NCBI GenBank assembly: GCA_016302225.1
Contig: JAEDOB010000161.1
Location: 1 to 5,483, forward strand
DNA: 5,483 nt
DNA from: Oscillospiraceae bacterium
GTDB lineage: Bacteria; Bacillota; Clostridia; Oscillospirales; Ruminococcaceae
Direction: 5' to 3'
This document shows positions 5,407 to 5,483 of this stretch, one piece after another. The notes under the pieces were generated by a model that was not told where the DNA came from, did not search any database, and saw only the letters and a program-made list of their open reading frames with translations. How positions within the stretch are numbered: the stretch's first letter is position 1; each line of letters opens with the position of its first letter. A program made the position numbers and the translations under genes.

Positions 5407-5483
5407 ATGAATTTTAAGAAAATTATCGCCGCTGCCGCTTCTCTGGCTATTTGCGGCGCAATGCTGACAGCCTGCGGTACATC
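5407..5483 (+). CDS. N-terminus of a lipoprotein, possibly another solute-binding protein (partial)
   Basis: Only the first 25 codons and two bases are in the window. They encode a lipoprotein signal peptide: MNFKK, a hydrophobic Ala-rich stretch, and the lipobox LTAC with the lipidation Cys at 23. The start is clear: AGGAG (5395-5399) lies 7 nt before ATG, and an extended -10 promoter and leader hairpin precede it. The gene has its own transcription unit. Signal peptides of this form are common on ABC solute-binding proteins in Clostridia, but the mature sequence is not visible, so the function is unassigned. Confidence 0.85.
   Translation, partial: MNFKKIIAAAASLAICGAMLTACGT

Overview
The window looks like a chromosomal segment of a Gram-positive anaerobe of the class Clostridia, most likely Ruminococcus or a close relative. 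This rests on moderate GC, strong AGGAG-type ribosome binding sites, GTG and TTG starts, consensus sigma-A-type promoters, lipobox lipoproteins, and the style of the solute-binding protein and of the YtrA-type GntR/ABC operon. The genus is an inference; there is no rRNA or other phylogenetic marker here. All genes lie on the + strand.

Layout. (1) Bases 1-993 are the 3' part of an extracellular solute-binding protein gene of the sugar ABC-transporter type, closed by a strong intrinsic terminator at 1022-1055. (2) The 994-1320 intergenic region also holds a compound palindromic repeat at 1080-1150, then a near-consensus promoter (1193-1221) and a repeat-rich probable operator (1228-1251). (3) Bases 1321-4817 are a tightly overlapping three-gene operon: a short YtrA-type GntR repressor, an ABC ATPase, and a large ABC-2-like permease with nine predicted membrane helices and a C-terminal domain of about 360 residues that is predicted to lie outside the cell. 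(4) A 58-base gap leads to a small low-complexity lipoprotein gene (4876-5214), probably read with the operon. (5) Bases 5215-5406 hold a U-less hairpin, an intrinsic terminator, and an extended -10 promoter whose upstream part overlaps that terminator. (6) At 5407 a second lipoprotein gene begins and runs off the window after its signal peptide.

Working together: the repressor probably binds just downstream of its own -10 element and controls the ATPase and permease, as in YtrA-type systems that respond to cell-envelope stress or antibiotics. The inducer and substrate cannot be read from the sequence. The operon belongs to a known broad type. The least explained parts are the permease ectodomain, the small repeat-containing lipoprotein and the compound palindrome. 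I found no CRISPR array, tRNA, rRNA, transposase or phage gene.
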